DNA of 64,000 bases from Chionoecetes opilio (taxonomy: Eukaryota; Arthropoda; Malacostraca; Decapoda; Majidae). Every line of letters begins with the position of its first letter. The stretch's first letter is position 1. Of the stretch, positions 23,440-34,400 are shown in pieces. A program made the translations under genes and the position numbers. The notes under the pieces are model-generated. The model was not told the origin of the DNA. It made no database searches and worked only from the letters and a program-made list of their open reading frames with translations. The stretch covers positions 260,001 to 324,000 of the forward strand of contig JACEEZ010019764.1 of assembly GCA_016584305.1 (NCBI GenBank). Direction: 5' to 3'.

Positions 23440-23965
23440 CTAAGGTTTTGGGAGCACTGAAGGGAGTTGGAGTAAGAAAGATCTGTCTGTGGAACCAAAA
23501 CTGGCTGTTTGACGGAATTGTAACTCGAACTGTTCTGTATGGATGTGAGGCATGGCCATTGAAAGCAAAGACAAGGAAAATTATAAGAGGTGCTGGTAAT
23601 CCATTGCTTGAGAACAATATCAAGAGTGAGATGGTTTGATAATAAGGAACAACAGAGTCCGAGAGATGTTCAGAAACCAACGCAGGTTACTGGAGTGAAG
23701 AGGTGAAAAGAAAATGTGGATTGAAGGAGCTAAGTACAGTGCTGAGAGTAAAGCGATTGAGGTGGTTTGGGCACGTGAAGAGGAGAAGGTGGTGAGGCAT
23801 TGGGGAGAGCTGTTAAGAGTGGAAATGCCAGGTCACCGTCCACCAGGCAGGCCAAGGAAGACATGAAGGCAGTATGTTGAAGAGGATCTGGCAGCATTGG
23901 GCATTGAAAAAGTTGAGGTAATGGATAGAGATAGTTGGAAGCGTATCATCAACCTCTAACCTCAT
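23440..23965 (+). pseudogene. Decayed LINE RT C-terminus
   Basis: VLYGCEAWPLKAK (about 23533-23571) matches the LYGCE-x-W motif of LINE RT C-terminal regions. After frame breaks, RLRWFGHVKRR (about 23755) and GRPRKT then VEEDLAALGIEK (about 23850-23910) follow. The order fits the C-terminal tail common to many animal LINE RTs. Several stops and frameshifts; no RT core in the window. Confidence 0.7.
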
Positions 23966-24064
23966 AAGATATTATTGGAAAATCTGATGTTAAACAGAAG
24001 ATAAGATAAGATTTTCATCCTATCTAGAAACTTTGCAAGTACCAACTACAAGGTTATTGACTAT

Positions 24065-24180
24065 ACAAAGCGCCGCCACGTCAGCACGAACTAGGCGGAC
24101 TCGAACCGCTGACCGAATGCACAGGGACGCTGCACATTGCGAACTCACGTCTCTACCAACCTTGCCACCCTGACGGGCTG
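24065..24180 (-). mobile_element. tRNA-derived SINE head
   Basis: On the minus strand GGTGGCAAGGTTGGTAGAG (A-box-like) is followed by GGTTCGAGTCC (B box, about 24103-24113). A related head in plus orientation is at 50205-50270. It does not fold as a full tRNA. Confidence 0.6.
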
Positions 24181-24426
24181 TTAAACAGAAAGAAGAAGTT
24201 ACTGGAGAGAGCAGATCAGGGAGTGCTGGGGTGCTATGGTTATATATGAAGCATGGATGGGAAGGGAATCATCTAAAAAAGAAATAGAGATGATTGTGTA
24301 GAAGGTTCAAGGGAGAGGAAGGGGATGACCATAAAGGGATGGAGAGATATGGGAAATAGAAGAGTATGGTATGAGTGATGAGTAATGTGATGAGTGAGGA
24401 GTGATGAGGATTAGGAAACGGGAGGG

Positions 24427-27400
24427 TAACAGTCAAGGAGGCACTGAATCACACAAGCCAGGTATCCAGACAGTCGAGGCACTGAATCACACAAGCCAGG
24501 TATCCAGACAGTCAAGGAGGCACTGAATCACACAAGCCAGGTATCCAGACAGTCAAGGAGGCACTGAATCACACAAGCCAGGTATCCAGACAGTCGAGGC
24601 ACTGAATCACACAAGCCAGGTATCCAGACAGTCAAGGAGGCACTGAATCACACAAGCCAGGTATCCAGACAGTCAAGGAGGCACTGAATCACACGAGCCA
24701 GGTATCCAGACAGTCAAGGAGGCACTGAATCACACGAGCCAGGTATCCAGACAGTCGAGGCACTGAATCACACGAGCCAGGTATCCAGACAGTCAAGGAG
24801 GCACTGAATCACACGAGCCAGGTATCCAGACAGTCGAGGCACTGAATCACACAAGCCAGGTATCCAGACAGTCAAGGAGGCACTGAATCACACGAGCCAG
24901 GTATCCAGACAGTCAAGGAGGCACTGAATCACACAAGCCAGGTATCCAGACAGTCATGGAGGCACTGAATCACACGAGCCAGGTATCCAGACAGTCAAGG
25001 AGGCACTGAATCACATGAGCCAGGTATCCAGACAGTCAAGGAGGCACTGAATCACACAAGCCAGGTATCCAGACAGTCAAGGAGGCACTGAATCACACGA
25101 GCCAGGTATCCAGACAGTCAAGGAGGCACTGAATCACACAAGCCAGGTATCCAGACAGTCAAGGAGGCACTGAATCACACAAGCCAGGTATCCAGACAGT
25201 CAAGGAGGCACTGAATCACACGAGCCAGGTATCCAGACAGTCAAGGAGGCACTGAATCACACGAGCCAGGTATCCACAGTCAAGGAGGCACTGAATCACA
25301 CAAGCCAGGTATCCAGACAGTCAAGGAGGCACTGAATCACACGAGCCAGGTATCCAGACAGTCAAGGCGGCACTGAATCACACGAGCCAGGTATCCAGAC
25401 AGTCGAGGCACTGAATCACACAAGCCAGGTATCCAGACAGTCAAGGAGGCACTGAATCACACAAGCCAGGTATCCAGACAGTCAAGGCGGCACTGAATCA
25501 CACGAGCCAGGTATCCAGACAGTCGAGGCACTGAATCACACAAGCCAGGTATCCAGACAGTCAAGGAGGCACTGAATCACACGAGCCAGGTATCCAGACA
25601 GTCAAGGAGGCACTGAATCACACAAGCCAGGTATCCAGACAGTCAAGGAGGCACTGAATCACACGAGCCAGGTATCCAGACAGTCGAGGCACTGAATCAC
25701 ACGAGCCAGGTATCCAGACAGTCAAGGAGGCACTGAATCACACGAGCCAGGTATCCAGACAGTCAAGGAGGCACTGAATCACACGAGCCAGGTATCCAGA
25801 CAGTCAAGGAGGCACTGAATCATACGAGCCAGGTATCCAGACAGTCAAGGAGGCACTGAATCACACGAGCCAGGTATCCAGACAGTCGAGGCACTGAATC
25901 ACACGAGCCAGGTATCCAGACAGTCAAGGAGGCACTGAATCACACGAGCCAGGTATCCAGACAGTAAAGGAGGCACTGAATCACACGAGCCAGGTATCCA
26001 GACAGTCGAGGAGGCACTGAATCACACGAGCCAGGTATCCAGACAGTCGAGGCACTGAATCACACGAGCCAGGTATCCAGACAGTAAAGGAGGCACTGAA
26101 TCACACGAGCCAGGTATCCAGACAGTCAAGGAGGCACTGAATCACACGAGCCAGGTATCCAGTCAAGGAGGCACTGAATCACACAAGCCAGGTATCCAGA
26201 CAGTCAAGGAGGCACTGAATCACACGAGCCAGGTATCCAGACAGTCAAGGAGGCACTGAATCACACAAGCCAGGTATCCAGACAGTCAAGGAGGCACTGA
26301 ATCACACGAGCCAGGTATCCAGACAGTCAAGGAGGCACTGAATCACACGAGCCAGGTATCCAGACAGTCAAGGAGGCACTGAATCACACAAGCCAGGTAT
26401 CCAGACAGTCAAGGAGGCACTGAATCACACAAGCCAGGTATCCAGACAGTCGAGGCACTGAATCACACGAGCCAGGTATCCAGACAGTCAAGGAGGCACT
26501 GAATCACACAAGCCAGGTATCCAGACAGTCAAGGAGGCACTGAATCACACAAGCCAGGTATCCAGACAGTCAAGGAGGCACTGAATCACACAAGCCAGGT
26601 ATCCAGACAGTCAAGGAGGCACTGAATCACACAAGCCAGGTATCCAGACAGTCAAGGCGGCACTGAATCACACAAGCCAGGTATCCAGACAGTCAAGGAG
26701 GCACTGAATCACACGAGCCAGGTATCCAGACAGTCAAGGAGGCACTGAATCACACGAGCCAGGTATCCAGACAGTCGAGGCACTGAATCACACGAGCCAG
26801 GTATCCAGACAGTCGAGGCACTGAATCACACGAGCCAGGTATCCAGACAGTCGAGGCACTGAATCACACGAGCCAGGTATCCAGACAGTCGAGGCACTGA
26901 ATCACACGAGCCAGGTATCCAGACAGTCGAGGCACTGAATCACATGAGCCAGGTATCCAGACAGTCAAGGAGGCACTGAATCACACGAGCCAGGTATCCA
27001 GACAGTCAAGGAGGCACTGAATCACACAAGCCAGGTATCCAGACAGTCAAGGAGGCACTGAATCACACGAGCCAGGTATCCAGACAGTCAAGGAGGCACT
27101 GAATCACACAAGCCAGGTATCCAGACAGTCAAGGAGGCACTGAATCACACGAGCCAGGTATCCAGACAGTCGAGGCACTGAATCACACGAGCCAGGTATC
27201 CAGACAGTCAAGGAGGCACTGAATCACACAAGCCAGGTATCCAGACAGTCAAGGAGGCACTGAATCACACAAGCCAGGTATCCAGACAGTCAAGGAGGCA
27301 CTGAATCACACGAGCCAGGTATCCAGACAGTCAAGGAGGCACTGAATCACACGAGCCAGGTATCCAGACAGTCGAGGAGGCACTGAATCACACGAGCCAG

Positions 27401-29105
27401 GTATCCAGACAGTCAAGGAGGCACTGAATCACACGAGCCAGGTATCCAGACAGTCAAGGAGGCACTGAATCACACGAGCCAGGTATCCAGACAGTCGAGG
27501 AGGCACTGAATCACACGAGCCAGGTATCCAGACAGTCGAGGAGGCACTGAATCACGCGAGCCAGGTATCCAGACAGTCGAGGCACTGAATCACACGAGCC
27601 AGGTATCCAGACAGTCAAGGAGGCACTGAATCACACGAGCCAGGTATCCAGACAGCCAAGGAGGCACTGAATTACACGAGCCAGGTATCCAGACAGTCAA
27701 GGAGGCACTGAATCACACGAGCCAGGTATCCAGACATTCAAGGAGGCACTGAATCACACAAGCCAGGTATCCAGACAGTCAAGGAGGCACTGAATCACAC
27801 AAGCCAGGTATCCACAGTCAAGGAGGCACTGAATCACACAAGCCAGGTATCCAGACAGTCAAGGAGGCACTGAATCACACACCAGGTATCCAGACAGTCA
27901 AGGAGGCACTGATCCACGAGCCGTATCCAGACAGTCAAGGAGGCACTGAATCACACGAGCCAGGTATCCAAACAGTCAAGGAGGCACTGAATCACACAAG
28001 CCAGGTATCCAGACAGTCAAGGAGGCACTGAATCACACAAGCCAGGTATCCAGACAGTCAAGGAGGCACTGAATCACACAAGCCAGGTATCCAGACAGTC
28101 AAGGAGGCACTGAATCACACAAGCCAGGTATCCAGACAGTCAAGGAGGCACTGAATCACACAAGCCAGGTATCCAGACAGTCAAGGAGGCACTGAATCAC
28201 ACGAGCCAGGTATCCACAGTCAAGGAGGCACTGAATCACATGAGCCAGGTATCCAGACAGTCAAGGAGGCACTGAATCACACAAGCCAGGTATCCAGACA
28301 GTCAAGGAGGCACTGAATCACACAAGCCAGGTATCCAGACAGTCAAGGAGGCACTGAATCACACGAGCCAGGTATCCAGACATTCAAGGAGGCACTGAAT
28401 CACACAAGCCAGGTATCCAGACAGTCAAGGAGGCACTGAATCACACAAGCCAGGTATCCACAGTCAAGGAGGCACTGAATCACACAAGCCGGTATCCAAA
28501 CAGTCAAGGAGGCACTGAATCACACAAGCCAGGTATCCAGACAGTCAAGGAGGCACTGAATCACACAAGCCAGGTATCCAGACAGTCAAGGAGGCACTGA
28601 ATCACACGAGCCAGGTATCCACAGTCAAGGAGGCACTGAATCACATGAGCCAGGTATCCAGACAGTCAAGGAGGCACTGAATCACACAAGCCAGGTATCC
28701 AGACAGTCAAGGAGGCACTGAATCACACAAGCCAGGTATCCAGACAGTCAAGGAGGCACTGAATCACACAAGCCAGGTATCCAGACAGTCAAGGAGGCAC
28801 TGAATCACACAGCCAGGTATCCAGACAGTCAAGGAGGCACTGAATCACACAGCCAGTATCCAGACAGTCAGGAGGCACTGAATCACACAAGCCAGGTATC
28901 CAGACAGTCAAGGGCACTGAATCACACAAGCCAGGTATCCAGACAGTCAAGGAGGCACTGAATCACACAAGCCAGGTATCCAGACAGTCAAGGAGGCACT
29001 GAATCACACAAGCCAGGTATCCAGACAGTCAAGGAGGCACTGAATCACACAAGCCAGGTATCCAGACAGTCAAGGAGGCACTGAATCACACAAGCCAGGT
29101 ATCCA
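24427..29105. repeat. 4.7-kb satellite array, mixed 41-bp and 38-bp units
   Basis: About 115 head-to-tail units; the unit starts CAGTCAAGGAGGCACTGAAT and ends in AGCCAGGTATCCAGA. Units are mainly 41 bp; a 38-bp class lacks one GGA (CAGTCGAGGCAC) and is almost always linked to CGAGGC and CACGAG variants. A/G variation at CACAAG/CACGAG and AAGG/GAGG divides the array into patches. From about 27870 to 28920 single-base deletions rise. No unique spacers, so it is not a CRISPR array. No coding frame persists. Confidence 0.97.
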
Positions 29106-29363
29106 GGAGTGTGATAGGCATGTATGGGATAGAGTGAGTTGGCACGATGTGGTTTGTACGACACGATGCCCCACACAGATCTGACACCTTAAGCAACATG
29201 AAGTGGCTGGAGTAAATAAACCACTGGCAATGGGGCCTGGTTGTGAGGGAATCTTGGGGTGCCAGATTTCAAACAGGAAAACAAATACATCAATATTTGA
29301 AAGAAAAAAAAATAGTATGCGTGTTTACTCCTATATACAAACTATTTAAAGTGCAAGGAAGTA

Positions 29364-31277
29364 CAGGGAGGTCCCGAAGATACGAGCAGTTAGGTTCCAC
29401 GTGGCATACTCGTAAAGCGAAATCTCGTATAACGAAACACATAACTAATGGTAAAATATAGGTTTGGTTCCAGGGCCCCATCAATTAAAAAAAACAATTT
29501 TAAAAATAAAATGTTTTTCAAGCTAAAATAAATTATAGCAAACACAACAAACTCTCAAACTCTCAAATATAAGGCTCTATATACCACACCACCGCACAAA
29601 ACAGTGAATTAAGAGTGTGACAGCACAGTAGGACAGAGCACAAATAAGTCACAATAAGCACATTAAGTAAACCAGCAAATCACTAAAATCGACTCACAAG
29701 GCACAATACATAAAAGCAACAAAGACGTTGTATGTACTCTTGGGGACGCCGCGTGATACACTAGACTCGAGAGGGTACGGTAGGTAAGGGTCAAGGGAAG
29801 GGTGCGCAGACCTCTTCCACTGCCCACAAGCTTGTCTCTGTGCATCTGAATCATTGTACATGGTCCAGCTGGGGGGAAGCCACGAAGCACTTTATCACTT
29901 TTTTTTGGTAGGAAGTCCGACGTCGGTCGTAACAGGAACCCACAGCGCGGAAAAGTCGTAGGTTTGGACGTAAACGTGCACACTGGCCAATGACTGCTCA
30001 AGACTGGTATTAGCAGAGGTAGGGAGTCTCCAGGCTCGCTTATTATTGCTTGGTATGCTATGACATATCATTTCTCTCGGTGAATGTAGACATATGATAG
30101 CATTTGGTTAGATATTATTCATATATATGAGTAAAGAGATGAAATACAAGCAAGGGTCTCATCTACGTCTGGCAGCGCGGCCTTCAGCAGCAGCAGCAGC
30201 AGCAGCATGAAGCCCGTGAGGTGGATATCAACACCAAGGGAGATAGATGTCTTTGGTAATATTTAGTAGGGGGTGCGAGAACCCCTTGAGGAATCCTATG
30301 ATCCCTGGTGAAATTCTATGGTGCTATCACATGCGTGGGAGCTGACCTGACTTCTTCAGGAAGGCACAGGTAGCTACAGCTGATAACGGGGTGTTGTGTG
30401 GGCGGCGGAAATCGTCCGTCGCCCGCAATTCCCCGCCAGAGGAGATCTCGTTGGTAATTATTTAGTAGGGGAGCGAGGACCCTTTGAGGAATCCTATGAT
30501 TACTGGTGATATCCTATGGTGCTATCACAGGCGTAGGAGCTGACTGTCTTCTTCAGGAAGGCACAGGTGAGGCGGATGACGGCGGGTTTTGACTCAAAGC
30601 TTTTGAGAGGCGGGGGGCGCCACCTCCGCCACGGTAGGTTTGGGCAGGCTTAAACGTCTTATTACTCGTTATTATACAACTTTGTGATTATGGTGAGATG
30701 TTATATACACGTGTCATTATCTAAATCAATGTAGCACCGTGTGTCACCATAAATAAGGGTGATTTAAAGATGTTATGATAAGACTGGCGGGGCAGTGAGT
30801 GACGGAGAAATTCTTGCCGCGGGGCCGCCCCATAACAAATATTCACTATTTTAACCCACATACGCACCTTCTACCACCAAAACACTAGCAACACAGGCTC
30901 CTTACTTATATATTTTATTATCTGATACATTAAAACTCCTTGAAATGCAAGCATTCCAAATAAAACGATAATTACGTAGTTTTAGATGACGGGGACAAGG
31001 CGGAGAGAGGCAGTCTGGCATGCCATTCTTGCCCATAAATGTCTCGCTGGCTTATCGTACAACCTTAGGTAAAATCATATCGTCAGTAAATGACTTTATA
31101 ATTTTAGTAAATAACTTGTAATTTACTTTAGTAAATAACTTGGTAATTTTACTCACCCCAGTTTGAATGTCGTAGCATTGGATTTTCGATCTCGTATATT
31201 GAAAATAGACCCTAATTTACACATCTCGTATCATCGGATTCTCGTATATCGAATGCTCGTATAACGGGACCTCCCTG
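29364..31277. mobile_element. Tigger/pogo-like non-autonomous element, complete
   Basis: The left tip CAGGGAGGTCCCG (after TA, 29362-29363) and right tip CGGGACCTCCCTG (before TA, 31278-31279) are perfect inverted 13-mers. Subterminal CTCGTATA motifs recur on both sides. The 1.9-kb interior has no transposase. It contains a (CAG)n run near 30190 and an internal duplication (30236-30395 against 30440-30580), and shares sequence with 14290-14530. The right end lies about 100 bp beyond the NAA30 stop codon, so it may supply part of that gene's 3' UTR. Confidence 0.85.
30236..30590. repeat. Internal tandem duplication of about 200 bp
   Basis: GGTAATATTTAGTAGGGG ... GAGGAATCCTATGAT ... CTATGGTGCTATCACA ... 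CTTCTTCAGGAAGGCACAGG occurs twice, about 200 bp apart, with roughly 10% divergence. Confidence 0.85.
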
Positions 31278-31374
31278 TATACAGATGACCAACACAATAT
31301 ACATTCAATTTCACTACAGCATGAGTCAGGTATCTCGCATGCACAGGAAGCAATGTGGACCAGGTACCTTGATC

Positions 31375-31426
31375 TTATCTGAGCCACAGCTTCAGCCGCA
31401 GGGCATCCACCCCATTAAGATAGTAT
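31375..31426 (-). CDS. NAA30: NAA30 coding exon 4 (last 17 residues)
   Basis: Acceptor CTTTGCAG precedes 31426. The exon completes the split Arg codon and encodes [16 protein letters not shown], then TAA (31375-31377), a sequence diagnostic of NAA30. It is separated from exon 3 by 9.1 kb of transposon DNA. Confidence 0.95.
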
Positions 31427-34400
31427 CTGCAAAGAGAGAACACCAGCATGATTGATTGATTTAATGCCTAAAAAGGTAAATGTGCCAGACATCAGAGGTC
31501 ATATGGCACTATGGCAAAGCATATAAGGGGGAGGGGTTAAAGAATAATAGTGAAACGATGAGGGAAAAGGGGAAAGAACAGAATGTTACAGCAGGATGGT
31601 TAGATCAGATGTAGGATGTGGATTTGTTGGAGGAAGGAGGTTAAATTTTCCAGGGAGAAGGAGGGGGATTCCGGGAGAATGTCCGCAAGACAGGGAGGTC
31701 GGGAAAGGGAGGACAAATGAGGGAAGGAACTGGAACGGGCAGGAGTGAGATGGGGGCAGGATATTAGGACATGTTGGACAGTGAGAGGAACTTGACAGGG
31801 TGTGCAGAGGGTTGGGGTGGAGCGTGACATGAGATAGGAGTGTGTGAGGTTGGTATGGCCTATGAATGGTCCGCTTAAGGCGGGCAGAGACTTTTTTAAA
31901 AGAAATAAAAGCTGGGATTTGACCGGGGGTACCACGTTTGCAGCGGTAGCTGCTCCAAGCAGCACGCTTTGATCGGTGGGCCTTTGTACAATCCAAAGTC
32001 CACCAGGGAACGCATTTAGAGGTAAAAGGACGGGAGGTTCGGGGGATAGCTGTAAGGGCGGCACTTAGAATAGAAACGGAAAAGTAGGTGAGCATATCAG
32101 AGGTGGAAGAAAAGGTGGAAGGATGGAGCGGAAGGGCAGAAAGGGAGGCAAAAGTGCGCCAGTCGGCTCCTGGGGAAACACATCGTGGAGGGTTAGGAAG
32201 AGGGACGTATGAGGTAGGAGAAAGGAGGATAGGAAAATGGTCGCTATAAGGGTATTGGTCGAGGACCGACCAATGCAGGTCTAAGCAGAGGGAAGGAGAG
32301 CAAAGAGAGAGGTCAAGACAGGAAAAAGACTGAGTCCTCACATCAAAGTGAGTGGGGCGATTAGAATTGAGAATAATGAAGTCGGTGGTGGCTAGGAAGC
32401 GTTGAAGGGAGCGGCCACGGGTGTTTATGGTGGAGTCACCCCAAAGGGAGTGGCGGCAGTTGAAGTCACCTACTACCAGCAAAGGGGGTTGTAGGCGGGA
32501 GAGAAGGGCGTGTAAGGCATCAAAGTCAATAGGTTGAGGAGGAGAGAAATAGATGGAAACAATAGTAATCCAACGTTGGATATATACTGTGACGAAATTC
32601 ATATTTCCCGCGTATGTGTTGTGATGGTCAAAATGGCCGGGGCAGAGTGTAGCCCCGCCCCCTTTGGAGGAAGTATGGGTAACGAGAGGGTTGCCACCCG
32701 CCGCCAGATAGGTCACCCATATAAAACAGGTCGTGACCCTTGCCTCGACCCCACTCCAATCATTCCACTCTTATAGTGTTGTGTGAGGAGCCACTGTGAC
32801 GGCGTGGGCACACCACGTGGAGAGCTGTTGTGAGTCCTCCTTTCTAACCCTTGATACCAGGGTATTGTGAGTATCTTGTGAAGTGTTTTCATCATTATTA
32901 GTTCACCGATGTCGGGTGGGCTGTATTTACGGAAAGTGAGAGTAGGAGGGAAGTAGGTGATGAGGCTCAGTAGAAGTGCTCTTTTGTGATTGGGAGGATA
33001 ACGTTCAGTAGAAGCGTTGTGTGTTATGTTTAACGTTCAGTAGAAGCGTTGTGTTATGCATAGAGACTCAGTGGAGTCCTCTTGTTGTTATGGTATAGAT
33101 GCTCAGTAGAAGTGCTCTTAAGGTGTTTTTGTGTGTTGAGGCTGGAAGTTTAAAGAGAGACGGAAAAGTGAGAGTGAGTGAGATTTTGGTAGCGTTGCGC
33201 GTGGTATCCCTATCTGCGAGTCTTTTGTGACCGTGCATTCAAGTGTTTATCTGTTGTACCAAGGAATTGGAGTTAAGCGTGTTAATTATATAAGGATTTC
33301 ATATGTTGATCTTGTTTTAAATATCCTGAATTAACTTAATTAGACCCCACGTGTCCCTGGGGCATGCTGGGGTGGCGACCTTGTGTCACCGACCGTGACA
33401 TATTAATTGGCGACCTCGCCAGGATACCTCGTGTAAAGGCGTTGCCAGATCTTACTCTCCCTTACTTTTGTTTCTGATGTGAATAATGCACGTAAGCCCG
33501 GAGCGCGAGAGCTAGAAGCTCGCAGTGTGCCTGAGCTGAGGCTTATTGGGCAGTATTTAGGAGTATATTGTGAAGTAGGAATCATGCCCAACTTGTACCC
33601 TGACGGTGAGGGAAGTCGCCCGGCTTCACCTGAGCCACGTGTAATTGAGTTGCAGCTTCAATTAGAGATAGCCAAGGTTCAGCTTGAACAGGCTAAAGTA
33701 GAGGCGTCTGGGCGTCTGGGCGCCCAGGCGCAGCAGAGCTTATCAGGGGCCGCCGCCTGTGACGCGGTAGAAAGGTTTGATGTTACTCGCTATCTGCGAA
33801 TGGTCCCCTTGTTCTCAGAGGACGATCTGGAAGTATATTTCCGATCATTTGAAAAGGTAGCTAATGGCATGTCTTGGCCAAAGAAATATTGGCCAATCAT
33901 TTTGCAAAGTGCATTGAAAGGGAAGGCACAGTGTGTATGCCGCCCTTTCTGAAGGGCAGGCTAATGAATATGAATTGTTAAAAAGTGCCATTCTCCAGGC
34001 CTATGAATGTGTTCCCGAAGTGTATCGCCAGAGATTTCGTGCTTTCCGTAAATCAGCCAACCAGACTCATGTAGAATTTGCCAGAGTTTTGAAAGATAGT
34101 TTTCATCAGTGGTTAAGAGCAGAGAAGGTGTCAGACTTTGACCAGTTAAGTGAACTAATTTTGCTTGAAAAATTCAGAGAGAGCGTCTCGCAGGAGGCCT
34201 CGATGTATCTTCATGAGAAAGGTGTTAAACGTGTGGAGGATGCCGCGGTGCTGGCGGAGAATTTTACTTTGTTTCATCGAGGCCCGTTGGAGACGCCCTC
34301 TCTCTTTACAAGGGGGAGGAAGGAGGAACGTCCGCATGGCGAGAGATTTGTACCTGCGAGAGTTGTCCCTCCCACTTATGGCAGAGCTAATAACCGGGCC

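Noticed and set aside
22997..23680. 227-codon minus-strand frame
   Set aside because: It overlaps a piggyBac-like MITE and a plus-strand LINE remnant and has no domain or ATG-supported start; a chance frame.
24427..29105. CRISPR-like periodic array
   Set aside because: Units are contiguous with no unique spacers, and the surrounding genes are eukaryotic. It is a satellite.
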